DNA of 64,000 nucleotides from Methylophaga sp. (lineage in GTDB: Bacteria > Pseudomonadota > Gammaproteobacteria > Nitrosococcales > Methylophagaceae), in assembly GCF_030651745.1 (NCBI RefSeq), contig NZ_JAUSCC010000140.1, forward strand, positions 1 through 64,000, given 5' to 3'. The notes under the pieces are model-generated. The model was not told the origin of the DNA. It searched no databases and saw only the letters and a list, made by a program, of their open reading frames with translations. Of the stretch, positions 36,515 through 45,842 are shown in pieces. Made by a program: the position numbers and the translations under genes. Each line of letters begins with the position of its first letter. The first letter of the stretch is position 1.

Positions 36515-36530
36515 TGGCATTTATTTTGCT
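36515..36530 (+). promoter_or_regulatory. Sigma-54 promoter of nifF
   Basis: TGGCATTTATTTTGCT has the correct -24/-12 spacing. The transcript should start near 36542, 23 bases before nifF. Confidence 0.88.
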
Positions 36531-36564
36531 CATACACTGTTATTGCGTATTGAAAAGGTGATGT

Positions 36565-37125
36565 ATGAGCAAAATTGGTATTTTTTTCGGAACAGAAACG
36601 GGTAGCACACGTTTAGTCGCCAAAAAAATCTATAATCAGTTAGGTGACCAACTCGCTGATAAACCTAAAAATATTAATCGCACCAGTCCTGATGAACTGG
36701 TGCAATATGATGTTCTGATTGTAGGTACCCCAAGTTACGGGATTGGTGATTTACCCGGGCGGGCGGTTGATTGCCTCGAAGCTAATTGGGCTGAGTTTGC
36801 TCCTCATTTAGAGAGTTATAGCCTTAAAGGTAAAAAAGTCGCTCTGTTTGGTTTAGGTCATCAAGAACGTTACCCCGATCGGTTTGCCAGCTCATTGATA
36901 AAACTGTATCAACTGTTTTATGGGAATGGCGCTGATATTATCGGCCGCTGGGCTACTGATGGTTATCAATTTAATCATTCTGATGCGATCATTGATGGTG
37001 AATTTGTTGGCTTAGTGCTCGATCAACGTGGTCAGGCTGATTTGACTGATGAACGCATAAAAGTCTGGTTGGCTGGCATCTTACCTCAACTGTTAAGCAC
37101 AGATGTTACGGTTGAAGTTGTCTGA
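36565..37125 (+). CDS. nifF: NifF, nitrogenase flavodoxin
   Basis: A 186-residue long-chain flavodoxin that donates electrons to NifH. The FMN phosphate loop is FFGTETGSTRLVAKK; PSYGIGDLPG and FGLGHQERYPDRF are flavin-binding segments. AAAGG lies before the ATG. It has its own sigma-54 promoter and three NifA sites. dadA is convergent downstream. Confidence 0.95.
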   Translation: MSKIGIFFGTETGSTRLVAKKIYNQLGDQLADKPKNINRTSPDELVQYDVLIVGTPSYGIGDLPGRAVDCLEANWAEFAPHLESYSLKGKKVALFGLGHQERYPDRFASSLIKLYQLFYGNGADIIGRWATDGYQFNHSDAIIDGEFVGLVLDQRGQADLTDERIKVWLAGILPQLLSTDVTVEVV

Positions 37126-37279
37126 GATTCCAAGTGTATGATGAACAAGATGTGCCCGGCCCGACCCATTCTCAAGATGTTTTCCGGGGACGAGACTCGA
37201 CTTTATTACTGACGATATTGTTATGGCCCTACAACGTTGCAATGGCTTATCAGCGTTGTCTGTTTTCCAGTGTTAAAAA

Positions 37280-38560
37280 CTAGTGATATCGACTTAAATT
37301 AAGATCATCAGCATAAATTTCTGGTGACTGATTCGCGACTAAATCCGCCAAAATCTGAGCCGAACCACACGCCATTGTCCAACCTAATGTGCCATGTCCG
37401 GTATTAAGCCAAAGATTGGCATGCTCTGGTTTATCAGATACCCGGCCTATGATCGGTGTTCCATCTGGTGTCATCGGACGCAAACCTGTCCAGAAATCGG
37501 CGCTGGCAATGTCACCACCATAAGGAAATAAACTTTCTGTCACCATTTCCAGAGTCCGACGCCGTCGTTGATCAAGTGTTAAGTTAAACCCTACTAATTC
37601 AGCCATTCCCCCCACCCTAATCCTATTATCAAAACGGGTAATTGCGACTTTGTAAGTTTCATCCATAACGGTCGAGACAGGAGAAGCTTTTGCATCAATT
37701 ATAGGGATAGTCAATGAATAGCCTTTAACTGGGTAGATCGGAATTTTAATAGCAAATGACAGCAACAATTGGCGCGAATAGCTACCTAATGCGATCACAT
37801 ATTGATCCGCGTCCAATAGCTCAGTCTCATCACCATCATTAATAAAGACACCTTGTATTTTGCCTTGTTGGGTCGTCAACAGACTTTTAATGGTGACATT
37901 CTGACGAAATTGCACGCCAAGTTTGATCGCTTCTTCCGCCAAATGAGTTGTGAACATTTGGCAATCGCCAGTTTCATCTTTTAATAAACGAAGCCCACCG
38001 ACCAAGCGTTCTTTTACCAATGCTAATGCAGGTTCAGCTTGTGCACAGCCATCCCTATCCAATAACTCAAATGGCACATTACATCGTTGTAAAACGGTGA
38101 TGTCTTTTTCAGCACTATCAAGTTGTTTTTGAGTACGAAACAGTTGTAGTGTGCCTTGGCTTCGGGCTTCATATTGAATGCCTAGATTGTTACGCAAGTC
38201 ATCCAAACAATCACGACTATATTCAGCTAATCGCACCATTCGTTCTTTGTTACGGTTATAACTCGCCGCATTACAGTTAAGTAAAAATTGATACATCCAC
38301 TGCCATTGCCACAAACTGCCATCAGGCTTAATGCTGAGTGGTGCATCCTTAATAAAAAGCCACTTTAATGCTTTTAGAGGAATTCCCGGGGCCGCCCACG
38401 GTGCAGAATAGCCAGGTGAGACTTGACCGGCATTGGCATAACTGGTTTCCATTGCTGGCATCGGTTCACGATCAATAACGGTAACTTCATAGCCTTTTTT
38501 TGCTAAATAATAAGCACTGCTGACCCCGACCACCCCTGCCCCAAGTATTAATACACGCAT
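37280..38560 (-). CDS. dadA: D-amino acid dehydrogenase
   Basis: A 426-residue FAD enzyme. The Rossmann start [32 protein letters not shown] and [14 protein letters not shown] are DadA signatures. It oxidises D-amino acids to oxoacids at the inner membrane. I use the ATG at 38560, with GAGGAA just before it, rather than the ATG at 38572, which overlaps that site. It is convergent with nifF, and no nif promoter is seen. It appears to be a non-nif gene inside the cluster. Confidence 0.94.
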   Translation of the reverse strand: MRVLILGAGVVGVSSAYYLAKKGYEVTVIDREPMPAMETSYANAGQVSPGYSAPWAAPGIPLKALKWLFIKDAPLSIKPDGSLWQWQWMYQFLLNCNAASYNRNKERMVRLAEYSRDCLDDLRNNLGIQYEARSQGTLQLFRTQKQLDSAEKDITVLQRCNVPFELLDRDGCAQAEPALALVKERLVGGLRLLKDETGDCQMFTTHLAEEAIKLGVQFRQNVTIKSLLTTQQGKIQGVFINDGDETELLDADQYVIALGSYSRQLLLSFAIKIPIYPVKGYSLTIPIIDAKASPVSTVMDETYKVAITRFDNRIRVGGMAELVGFNLTLDQRRRRTLEMVTESLFPYGGDIASADFWTGLRPMTPDGTPIIGRVSDKPEHANLWLNTGHGTLGWTMACGSAQILADLVANQSPEIYADDLNLSRYH

Positions 38561-38669
38561 AACATTCCTCATATAAAAGCGAGAACAATGGCTTTAAAGT
38601 GCCCTGACAACTTCCAGCAAAATATGGATTAGCGTTCTGCAGAACCTGGTGTTTGATAAAACTTCATGG

Positions 38670-39032
38670 TCATTGTTCATGTTCCAAAGCTATTATTTCG
38701 ACTAATCCCTGCTCACGAATCATAGTTTTGAATTTTTTCATCACGGGACGTGAAATTCGAGTTTCAGCCAATACCCGCATTTCATAGAGGTTATTTTTCA
38801 TGGCCTCATCCATGCCGGCCACAGCAACCGAGATAAGGTGGTGACATTCACTACCCAGCAATATTCCCTGCAAATGCTTAACTTGCTGGTATAGCTCAGC
38901 CATAATGACTTTCTCATCAGCTTTCATTTTGCACTTGCCATCAAGAATTTTAAGCATAACAGCAATAACACAATCAATCTGTTGAGGTGATAAGCAATGG
39001 CATGCCAACCATGCCTCAACATGTGCTTTCAT
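38670..39032 (-). CDS. Small helical protein downstream of the AAA+ ATPase
   Basis: A 120-residue, mostly helical protein (MKAHVEAWLACHCLSPQQIDCV...), with Cys in the N-terminal third and no recognised domain. The ATG at 39032 overlaps the AAA+ stop by one base (TAATG), indicating translational coupling, so the two probably act together. It is the last gene of the selO operon. The function is unknown. Confidence 0.75.
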   Translation of the reverse strand: MKAHVEAWLACHCLSPQQIDCVIAVMLKILDGKCKMKADEKVIMAELYQQVKHLQGILLGSECHHLISVAVAGMDEAMKNNLYEMRVLAETRISRPVMKKFKTMIREQGLVEIIALEHEQ

Positions 39033-40723
39033 TATGAGTCCATGCCTCGAAACACCGCACAACGTTTAAACACATCCAGAGTCGGATCCAAGCGTTTTTG
39101 TTGACAGAACTTGGCTGCCAGTTTGGTTAAACCTTTAATTTCACGCCCCGTAGCCTTCGGGAAAATGTCGGCAAGTTCCGGAATAAGCTTCGGTTCAACA
39201 TTAAGGCCAAACTGATCTGCCATCACTTGCCAGATTTTAACCCTGTCCTCCCGTTGTGGTGGATGATAATTAATCATGGCAATACAGCGTGAAATAATGG
39301 CTTCATCAATATCATCGATGCGGTTTGTTGTTAGAAACAACAGGCCATTAAAATATTCCAGCACACGTAAAAACACGCCCACAACGGCATTTGATTCCAG
39401 ACTATCGCTACGTCTACGGATATAAACATCGGCCTCGTCAATCAACATGACGGCCCCCCACCGTTGGGCACGTATCAGGGTTTCTTTTAAGGTTTTTTCC
39501 ATTTCGGCCACATTTAAACCTAATTGACCCGAATGAACCCGATAAAGTGGACGTTTGATGATTTCTGAATAGACTTCTGCTGTCAGGGTTTTACCCACGC
39601 CAGCCGGGCCAGCACATAACACGGTAGTGCCACCAGACTTTCCGGCAACAATGTCGTCCATTAACACATCCATTTCTGCCGTGAGGATGTCAATTAAATC
39701 AATCTGTTCGGCCGGTAATACCAGCTTGTCTTTTAATTCAGGTTGATACTGGTAAGGCTGCATCGTATCTACATGCACCCAGACATGATGATGCAGTTCC
39801 AGATGAAACATTAAGATATAACCGTGTACTGGTAATTCGGTGAATAAGCCCTTAGGTATGTCGGCTTTTGATTGTTCGACTTGTTTTTCTATGTCGAGAT
39901 CATAACGGGCACTTTTACCGGCACGGCGTAAGAAACCACCCAAAATATCGCCTGAGGCATCCAGAGTTAAGACACGATCACTCAAAATATCTTCATCATT
40001 AACCAGTCGCGCTTCACCGCCACCAGAAGACAATACAACACTGTTTTTACGAGTCCAGTCACTGCTACGATGTGTTGCTGCAGGATCATCGGTGTATATT
40101 CCTATACCACTGGCTGAAAACTGTTCGCCATAACGTGATCGCCAATCAAAATAACGGCCTATTGATTCATCATAAGCCGCCATCAGTTCAGCTGTTTCCT
40201 TGATATACCCCTTCATCAAAAAGAGTTCGCTAATTGAATTATGATTGATATCTTTGGTTCTTATAATCAGATTTTCAATAGCAATTTTGCCTTTCGTGTT
40301 TGCCTTAAGCTCAATCAAAATGCGCCCGGCATCTTCTTCTCCGGGCGGGGTGTAATCGAGGCGTGTGATCAAATACGGCATGGTCGCACCAGAAGCATCA
40401 ACCTGAAATAACCAGCCTTTTAACGCATCTTTAAGCAAATATTGAGTAATTGCTGGAACGAGTTTTTCCAGATCATCTTGCGCATATTTGATGTCGTCAT
40501 CGTGACGTGACTGCTGTAACGTTTTGACCAATGCGGCCTGACTGGTCATGGACGAACCAGACTCTTGATACAGAGTATGTAAGAAGCCTAATTGCTCATC
40601 GGATAAATGGGTAAATAACACTTCTGCTTTATTCCCAAAGCGCAATTGGTCTTTAAGGTGCGTTAATGCAGGAAACTCAATCAGCATTGCATCAACGTAA
40701 CTTTTTTCAATCTGCAACTTCAT
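39032..40723 (-). CDS. AAA+ ATPase of unknown function
   Basis: A 563-residue protein. The N-terminal 340 residues are unassigned. The AAA+ domain (about 345-510) has Walker A GPAGVGKT (372-379), Walker B VMLIDEAD (Asp429, Glu430), sensor 1 TTNR (Asn467) and ISRC with Arg479. The architecture resembles single-ring, non-protease AAA+ ATPases that remodel proteins. It lies 12 bases after selO, with GAGGAA before the ATG. Its position behind a sigma-54 promoter suggests a role under nitrogen-fixing conditions. Confidence 0.85.
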   Translation of the reverse strand: MKLQIEKSYVDAMLIEFPALTHLKDQLRFGNKAEVLFTHLSDEQLGFLHTLYQESGSSMTSQAALVKTLQQSRHDDDIKYAQDDLEKLVPAITQYLLKDALKGWLFQVDASGATMPYLITRLDYTPPGEEDAGRILIELKANTKGKIAIENLIIRTKDINHNSISELFLMKGYIKETAELMAAYDESIGRYFDWRSRYGEQFSASGIGIYTDDPAATHRSSDWTRKNSVVLSSGGGEARLVNDEDILSDRVLTLDASGDILGGFLRRAGKSARYDLDIEKQVEQSKADIPKGLFTELPVHGYILMFHLELHHHVWVHVDTMQPYQYQPELKDKLVLPAEQIDLIDILTAEMDVLMDDIVAGKSGGTTVLCAGPAGVGKTLTAEVYSEIIKRPLYRVHSGQLGLNVAEMEKTLKETLIRAQRWGAVMLIDEADVYIRRRSDSLESNAVVGVFLRVLEYFNGLLFLTTNRIDDIDEAIISRCIAMINYHPPQREDRVKIWQVMADQFGLNVEPKLIPELADIFPKATGREIKGLTKLAAKFCQQKRLDPTLDVFKRCAVFRGMDS

Positions 40724-40735
40724 CGCTTATTCCTC

Positions 40736-42211
40736 TTACATCATGACTTCGTTTGATTTTTGAAAAACTGCTGATCCCATGGCTACTGCTTGGCCTGGCT
40801 GTTGTTCAAGGTCTGCCTGGTGGTAACGAAATGGATTTTGCAATTGATGCATCACATTGATCAGTTCTGAAAAGTCTCCGTTATTGGCTGCTTTAATAAC
40901 AGAACTCAACATATCTTCTCGCAAGATAACCTGCGGATTAACCGCTTTCATCATGGCTTGTCGGTGTAACTCAGATTGTGATTCACGCCCCAAACGAGCG
41001 CGATAGTGTTGCAACCAATTTTCAAGCAATGCTCGATGCTGACCAGTTTCAAATAAGCTCTGATTATCATCATTGGGGGCGGCTGAAAACTGAGATAAGT
41101 CGATAAAGAAATTACTATAGTCACACCTCGTTTGACTAATGATGGCAAGTAAGGCTGAAATCAATTCAGCATCATGATGCTCGTTTTGTTGTAAACCTAA
41201 CTTGGCTCGCATCAATGCTAAATAGTGCTGTTGATAGGTTTGTCTAAAAAGGCGTAATAAATTTGCAGGTACAACAGGTTTGGGTAGCAAAGGTGTTAAT
41301 GCCTGAGCTAATGCCAAGCAGTTCCAGCGACCTATGTCTGCTTGTTGATCAAATTGATAGCGACCGAATTCATCTGAAGTATTAGGCGAAAACCGGGGAT
41401 CATAATTCGTTATAAACCCATATGGGCCCAAGTCTAATGTATCGCCACTGATTGCCATGTTGTCAGTGTTCATCACCCCATGTGTGAAACCAAGACTTTG
41501 CCACTGTGCGATAAGTTTCGCGGTGCGAACAATAACGATTTCCAGGAACATTAAAGGTCGATCACGTACGGTTTGTTTTAATAGTTCAGGAAAATACTGA
41601 TCAACCACAAAGTTAAACAATCTTGTTAAGCCATCAATATCATCGCGATGATAATAATATTCAAAATGACCGAAACGAATGTGAGTTGTGGCAACTCTTA
41701 CCAGTAAAGCAGCTGTAGTGCCATTCTCATCAAGTGTAGTCTTACTGCCAATAAGGCAAAGTCCCATGGCAGAGGGAACACCAAGCGCCTTTAAAGCAGC
41801 ACTTGCCAAATATTCACGAATCGCCTCAGCCAAAGCATAGCGCCCATTCATAACACGAGAATATGGCGTTAATCCGGCACCTTTAACCTGCAAATCATTG
41901 CATTGGCCATCAGTGGCTTCTATTTGACCCAGCAAAATGGTACGACCATCACCTAAAGTTGCGGTATAGATACCAAATTGATGTCCAGCATAAGCTGTCG
42001 CGATAGGTCGCAGTTGAGGAAATACTGTTTCACCATTAAAACAAGCCAGTGACGTTTGGCTCATAACGGTATCAACATCCAAGCCTAAGGATTGGGCTAC
42101 TAGCTTATTGCAATGAATAAAGTAGGCTGAATCTAGCGGCGTTGGCGTCACATGCCGATAAAACCTGTCAGGACATTGCTGCCAATTGTTGTACCACGCG
42201 CGTGTTTTCAT
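40736..42211 (-). CDS. selO: SelO-family protein AMPylator
   Basis: A 491-residue pseudokinase-fold enzyme of the SelO/YdiU (UPF0061) family, which transfers AMP to Ser, Thr or Tyr of target proteins. Conserved segments are YAGHQFG, GDGRTILLGQI, LQVKGAGLTPYSR, the HGVMNTDNM catalytic loop and LDLGPYGF. It is the first gene of an operon with a sigma-54 promoter and NifA site. In E. coli SelO acts in redox stress; a link to nitrogen fixation is new to me. Confidence 0.93.
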   Translation of the reverse strand: MKTRAWYNNWQQCPDRFYRHVTPTPLDSAYFIHCNKLVAQSLGLDVDTVMSQTSLACFNGETVFPQLRPIATAYAGHQFGIYTATLGDGRTILLGQIEATDGQCNDLQVKGAGLTPYSRVMNGRYALAEAIREYLASAALKALGVPSAMGLCLIGSKTTLDENGTTAALLVRVATTHIRFGHFEYYYHRDDIDGLTRLFNFVVDQYFPELLKQTVRDRPLMFLEIVIVRTAKLIAQWQSLGFTHGVMNTDNMAISGDTLDLGPYGFITNYDPRFSPNTSDEFGRYQFDQQADIGRWNCLALAQALTPLLPKPVVPANLLRLFRQTYQQHYLALMRAKLGLQQNEHHDAELISALLAIISQTRCDYSNFFIDLSQFSAAPNDDNQSLFETGQHRALLENWLQHYRARLGRESQSELHRQAMMKAVNPQVILREDMLSSVIKAANNGDFSELINVMHQLQNPFRYHQADLEQQPGQAVAMGSAVFQKSNEVMM

Positions 42212-42241
42212 AACACCCCTGCAATCTAATAACAGGGTATG

Positions 42242-42257
42242 AGCAAAATAGATGCCA
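42242..42257 (-). promoter_or_regulatory. Sigma-54 promoter of the selO operon
   Basis: On the minus strand it reads TGGCATCTATTTTGCT, which has the correct spacing and is almost the same as the nifF promoter. The transcript should start near 42231, about 20 bases before selO. It lies in the 363-base gap 42212-42574, together with the NifA site at 42362-42377; otherwise I see no gene there. Confidence 0.8.
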
Positions 42258-42361
42258 GCAAATTATTTAATGTATCCAGTTGATTTATAAAGATATAAAT
42301 ACGGTTCAATGTAGTGATGTAGGCAAAAGCCACACAACGAATGTAAACAAACTCTCAAGGA

Positions 42362-42377
42362 TGTAGCAAGTAAGACA
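42362..42377. promoter_or_regulatory. NifA upstream activator site for selO
   Basis: TGT-AGCAAGTAAG-ACA matches the NifA site and shares TGTAGCAA with the sites at 15199, 45670 and 58022. It lies about 130-145 bases upstream of the predicted selO start. Confidence 0.75.
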
Positions 42378-42574
42378 ACGTGCATTTGATGTCAGTTAAA
42401 ACTATGGCAAATTAATGGTGACAGCAGTTTGACCAGTGAGATTCTCAGGTGCGGGGTGATGAACTGGAACTGATTCAAGCAGTGACAAATTGACGGGCAT
42501 GAACACTGACTACGTTGATCACTGCTCATCAACTGCCATAGCATTTGCAGCAGCCAACTGGCTAATTGAACGGT

Positions 42575-43216
42575 TTATGACTCTTCAGGCAAAGCCCGGT
42601 TTTCCATCACGTTATCAATCAGTCCGTATTCAACAGCATCATACGATGTTAAGAAGTTGTCACGATCGGTATCTTGTTTAATTTTTTCAACGCTTTGCCC
42701 AGTGTGAGTTGCCAGAATATGATTAAGTTTTTCACGAATACTGAGGATTTCCTGAGCATGAATGGCGATATCAGATGCCTGACCTTGAAAACCACCTAAT
42801 GGTTGATGAATCATCACTCGTGAATTAGGCAAACTATAGCGTTTACCTTTTGTGCCAGCAGTCAACAACAAGGATCCCATACTTGCTGCCTGACCAATGC
42901 ACATCGTACTGACATCAGGTTTGATAAATTGCATGGTGTCATAAATCGCCATACCAGCAGTGACCGAACCACCAGGTGAATTGATATAGAGGTGAATATC
43001 TTTATCAGGGTTTTCAGACTCTAAAAACAATAATTGAGCCACCACTAAATTCGCCATATGGTCTTCGACTTGACCCACCAGAAATATCACACGTTCTTTA
43101 AGTAAACGTGAATAAATATCAAATGAACGTTCACCACGGGATGTTTGTTCGATAACCATCGGCACCAGACCACCGGCCGCATAAGGAGGCATAAATTGAC
43201 TATGCAAATCACTCAT
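42575..43216 (-). CDS. clpP: Nif-region ClpP protease subunit
   Basis: A 213-residue serine peptidase subunit. Catalytic Ser112 lies in GQAASMGS, His137 in MIHQPLGG, and the Asp in DTDRDNFL. It differs from a housekeeping clpP by its place in a nif operon after nafY, without clpX beside it; clpX lies at 33613-34893. Together they could form a nif-specific ClpXP. It is the last gene of the operon starting at 45486. Confidence 0.95.
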   Translation of the reverse strand: MSDLHSQFMPPYAAGGLVPMVIEQTSRGERSFDIYSRLLKERVIFLVGQVEDHMANLVVAQLLFLESENPDKDIHLYINSPGGSVTAGMAIYDTMQFIKPDVSTMCIGQAASMGSLLLTAGTKGKRYSLPNSRVMIHQPLGGFQGQASDIAIHAQEILSIREKLNHILATHTGQSVEKIKQDTDRDNFLTSYDAVEYGLIDNVMENRALPEES

Positions 43217-43227
43217 TGTTATTCCTT

Positions 43228-43938
43228 TTATGCTTCTTCATAGTGAAAGCGTTTACGTGCTTCAGGTGAAACACCTAAGATCTTGGCAAACCACGGTGGG
43301 GGGGAATCAAAGACTTGCTGAAATATTTTTAGCTGCTCTGGTGCTTCAATTACATCAGGCACTTTTAACGGGTAAATATCTGCTCGCACCACTTTCGCCG
43401 CCGCAGGACCACCAATAGACTGCACAAAAACAACATGGCAATCTTTAATCAAATTCACTCTATATAGATTTCGATCATCCGAGTCATCGGCCCCAAATGC
43501 AGAACGAATATCAATCAAGCGCATGTCATTTTTTGATAATTGATATACCAGATAACGCAGACAGGAACCGAAATGACCATTTAATGTAGCACCACTATTT
43601 GATGAAATAGCAACACGTATCGATTCAGGAATATCACCATCTTTATACAGTTGAATTTCTGGGATCTGTTCATCTTCGGCCTCTTCCCCCCAAAGATAAC
43701 GCACAGCTAATTTGATGTTTTCAAGACCGATACCTATGTCTTCACCATCCTCTTCACCATCGTGACTGCCTATGCCTGTTTTCAAATTAGTTACTGTCAC
43801 GGATTTGAGTTTTTCATCGTCTAAGGGTGCGCCAACACGTTCGTGTAATATGCTGACCAGATCTCCGACAGAAACACCGGGCAAAATACGTGAAGCAAGT
43901 GCAATACGTAAGGCCAGGTCACGATCCAACTGTTCCAT
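43228..43938 (-). CDS. nafY: NafY-type FeMo-cofactor-binding protein
   Basis: A 236-residue two-domain protein. An N-terminal helical domain (about 1-85) that in NafY binds apo-MoFe protein is followed by the NifX-like cofactor-binding domain, with LNGHFGSC bearing the conserved cofactor His. The C-terminus ends [12 protein letters not shown] use the ATG at 43938 ([10 protein letters not shown]), with GAGG six bases upstream. The paralogue at 60167-60886 is nifY. Compared with it, this copy has an acidic insert ([12 protein letters not shown]). Confidence 0.85.
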   Translation of the reverse strand: MEQLDRDLALRIALASRILPGVSVGDLVSILHERVGAPLDDEKLKSVTVTNLKTGIGSHDGEEDGEDIGIGLENIKLAVRYLWGEEAEDEQIPEIQLYKDGDIPESIRVAISSNSGATLNGHFGSCLRYLVYQLSKNDMRLIDIRSAFGADDSDDRNLYRVNLIKDCHVVFVQSIGGPAAAKVVRADIYPLKVPDVIEAPEQLKIFQQVFDSPPPWFAKILGVSPEARKRFHYEEA

Positions 43939-44083
43939 AAAAAACCTCTTATTCAAGGGTTAACGGGATAGCAGTTATTGCCTATGCCCATATTACAGTT
44001 CGCAATAATTTCGGCGATCCATGTGATATCACCATAAATCGCAACCATCTCAATCTGGTTTAACAATGCTGTCTTTTCGATGC

Positions 44084-44110
44084 GGTATCGGCTAAAGCAG
44101 CCGTATTACC
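44084..44110. other. Intercistronic hairpin before nafY
   Basis: GGTA-(T)-CGGCT pairs with AGCCG-(TAT)-TACC across a five-base loop. It lies just after the rhodanese gene in transcript order, in the 174-base gap 43939-44112. It may trim or stabilise the transcript; it lacks a T-run. Confidence 0.4.
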
Positions 44111-44112
44111 CG

Positions 44113-44439
44113 TTAATTTCTGCTAGTCGATTGAACCACCGTTTGTTGCTGCCACTGTTCATATCCGCCTTGAAGACTGAATACATTTTTATATCCAAAG
44201 TCAGCGAACATCTCAGCTAAATGTTCGCTTGAATGACCGTGGTAGCAATAAATAATCAATTTTTTGCTTTTATCTGCTTTTTTTAGCAAAGATTCTTTCA
44301 AATCTTCATGCATAAACATTGCGTTATCAATGTGGCCTGCTCGATAATCTTGCAATTTTCGACAATCTAGTAACATCACTGCGTCGTCTTGCAACATGGT
44401 TTGCATATCTGGCACTGTGATCGTTTGAAACTTTGCCAT
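44113..44439 (-). CDS. Single-domain rhodanese
   Basis: A 108-residue sulfurtransferase. The active-site loop CYHGHSSEH holds the catalytic Cys. The LLDCRKLQDYRAGHIDNA segment is typical. A. vinelandii has a nif-linked rhodanese, RhdN, near nifB-nifQ; this gene may be its counterpart. It lies in the nafY/clpP operon. Confidence 0.9.
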   Translation of the reverse strand: MAKFQTITVPDMQTMLQDDAVMLLDCRKLQDYRAGHIDNAMFMHEDLKESLLKKADKSKKLIIYCYHGHSSEHLAEMFADFGYKNVFSLQGGYEQWQQQTVVQSTSRN

Positions 44440-44466
44440 ATTTGCCTCGTTAATATTGTCTTGAGA

Positions 44467-45042
44467 TTAAACGGGACCTACAGCCAGATCTTTTTCCACA
44501 ATAAAGGTTTTATCCAACGCATCAGCAAAACTCAATGTATCTGCTTTAATAGCAAAGTCTTTTGCTGCGTCATAAGCAACAACAACTTTGTCCTCAGCCG
44601 ATTGCCCTTTCAAATCACTCTTTTCAACATAAAGTTGTTCTAGCATTTCATTCCAGACCATGCCGCCTACATAAGGTAGTAATTGGAAGCTAAAGCCTTG
44701 GTATTCAACAACCATTTTTTCGCTGATATTTTCAATGTAAAGCAACACCAGTGTATCGGCCGTTAAGTCCGCTTTAAACTTATCCACAAAAAGTGCCAGA
44801 GTACCTAACTCATAGAGTAAGCCATTAACAAATACCAACTTATCGTTGTCAGTTAAGATGGCGGCCTGGTGGAGTAAAAATTCAGGTGGTTTACGATCTT
44901 GCTCTCTTTCAGAGCCGGAACGCATTTCACCTTCTTTCAAAATCAAGTCACCACGAAATGCAAACAAATCACTGGTCGATGTTGCACCTAATACCGAAGT
45001 AATAGATAACAAACCTTGACTACTGTATGTATCCAGTAACAT
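44467..45042 (-). CDS. Hypothetical protein in the nafY/clpP operon, 191 residues
   Basis: A soluble protein of 191 residues with no membrane helix and no Cys. It begins MLLDTYSSQGLLSITSVLGA. The segments LVFVNGLLYELGTLALFVDKF and LVLLYIENISEKMVVEYQG suggest alternating helix and strand. No family is recognised. It starts directly after the previous gene, separated by no bases beyond the stop, so it is cotranscribed. Confidence 0.72.
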   Translation of the reverse strand: MLLDTYSSQGLLSITSVLGATSTSDLFAFRGDLILKEGEMRSGSEREQDRKPPEFLLHQAAILTDNDKLVFVNGLLYELGTLALFVDKFKADLTADTLVLLYIENISEKMVVEYQGFSFQLLPYVGGMVWNEMLEQLYVEKSDLKGQSAEDKVVVAYDAAKDFAIKADTLSFADALDKTFIVEKDLAVGPV

Positions 45043-45486
45043 TTACATTCTCCTGAGTGAGATTTGATGAATCGACGGTTCTACACTATGTTTAGTCGTC
45101 ATTATGTCGATTAGCTGTAGATAATCCTCACGTTCAAACTTAACTTTGTTTGCTTCAAAAAAATCATAAGCCCCATCAATCGCATCTTGCATTGCTGCTA
45201 CTACATAATGTTTTGCATGTGTGGATTGAATCATTTGTTTTGGCACGGCAGATTCAATTTTCAATGTATTAGAAGCAACATCAAATGAATGAAAACGCAT
45301 TCCCTCAAAATCAGGTTTTTCTTCTCGGCCGGGCATGAGAAAAAATAAGCTGATATTGGGCTTATTTAATTGCAGTGGATGCTGTCTGAACTGAGCCAGA
45401 TCAATAGCAACTCCTGTTAATGCTTTGCAGAATGAACTTGCGTCTAATTCAATGTCAGGTAAACATGCGCCGATAGATAAAGTCAT
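45043..45486 (-). CDS. Hypothetical protein, first gene of the nafY/clpP operon
   Basis: A 147-residue soluble protein (MTLSIGACLPDIELDASSFC...). I use the ATG at 45486, with GAGG eight bases before it, rather than the GTG at 45495. No family is recognised. The segment ISLFFLMPGREEKPDFEG and the C-terminal helix (KVKFEREDYLQLIDIM) are its clearest features. It lies directly behind a sigma-54 promoter. Confidence 0.72.
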   Translation of the reverse strand: MTLSIGACLPDIELDASSFCKALTGVAIDLAQFRQHPLQLNKPNISLFFLMPGREEKPDFEGMRFHSFDVASNTLKIESAVPKQMIQSTHAKHYVVAAMQDAIDGAYDFFEANKVKFEREDYLQLIDIMTTKHSVEPSIHQISLRRM

Positions 45487-45524
45487 GATAATCACCTCAA
45501 AAAAGTTGGTTTCATTGGATGAAT

Positions 45525-45540
45525 AGCAAGACGCTTGCCA
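45525..45540 (-). promoter_or_regulatory. Sigma-54 promoter of the nafY/clpP operon
   Basis: On the minus strand it reads TGGCAAGCGTCTTGCT, with the correct -24/-12 spacing. The transcript should start near 45514. The 356-base gap 45487-45842 holds this promoter, the NifA site at 45670 and the divergent promoter at 45791. Confidence 0.83.
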
Positions 45541-45669
45541 TCTGAATATATTTTTTCAAAATTATCCAAAACAAACTTAAAAACACTTATTTATCAAATA
45601 ATTAAGATCACATCGATGGCATTGCCAGTATAAAGTGAACCTCGTATTACAGCTGTAGCAAGTTGATTT

Positions 45670-45685
45670 TGTAGCAAACACGACA
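45670..45685. promoter_or_regulatory. Shared NifA upstream activator site
   Basis: TGT-AGCAAACACG-ACA, identical over 18 bases to the site at 15199. It lies between two divergent sigma-54 promoters, about 140 bases from the plus-strand start and 160 from the minus-strand start, so one site could serve both. Confidence 0.85.
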
Positions 45686-45790
45686 ATCTTAAAAAGATCA
45701 TTTGCTAGGTTAACGACAAACTGACAGAGCAACTTCGTTTATCGCCGAGTAAATTGCACCCATAGCTCACTCTTCCGACTAGCATACGTC

Positions 45791-45806
45791 TGGCATAGAG
45801 CCTGCT
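45791..45806 (+). promoter_or_regulatory. Sigma-54 promoter of the hemerythrin gene
   Basis: TGGCATAGAGCCTGCT has the correct spacing. The transcript should start near 45818, 25 bases before the hemerythrin gene. Confidence 0.83.
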
Positions 45807-45842
45807 TACTATGGATTAGTATTTACATGGTGGAATATCAAT

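Noticed and set aside
37126..37279. Terminator between nifF and dadA
   Set aside because: The only candidate pairing (ACAACG with CGTTGT) is short with a long loop and no T-run.
42490..42681. Plus-strand open frame of 63 codons overlapping the clpP 3' end
   Set aside because: Most of it is antisense to clpP and shows no gene features.
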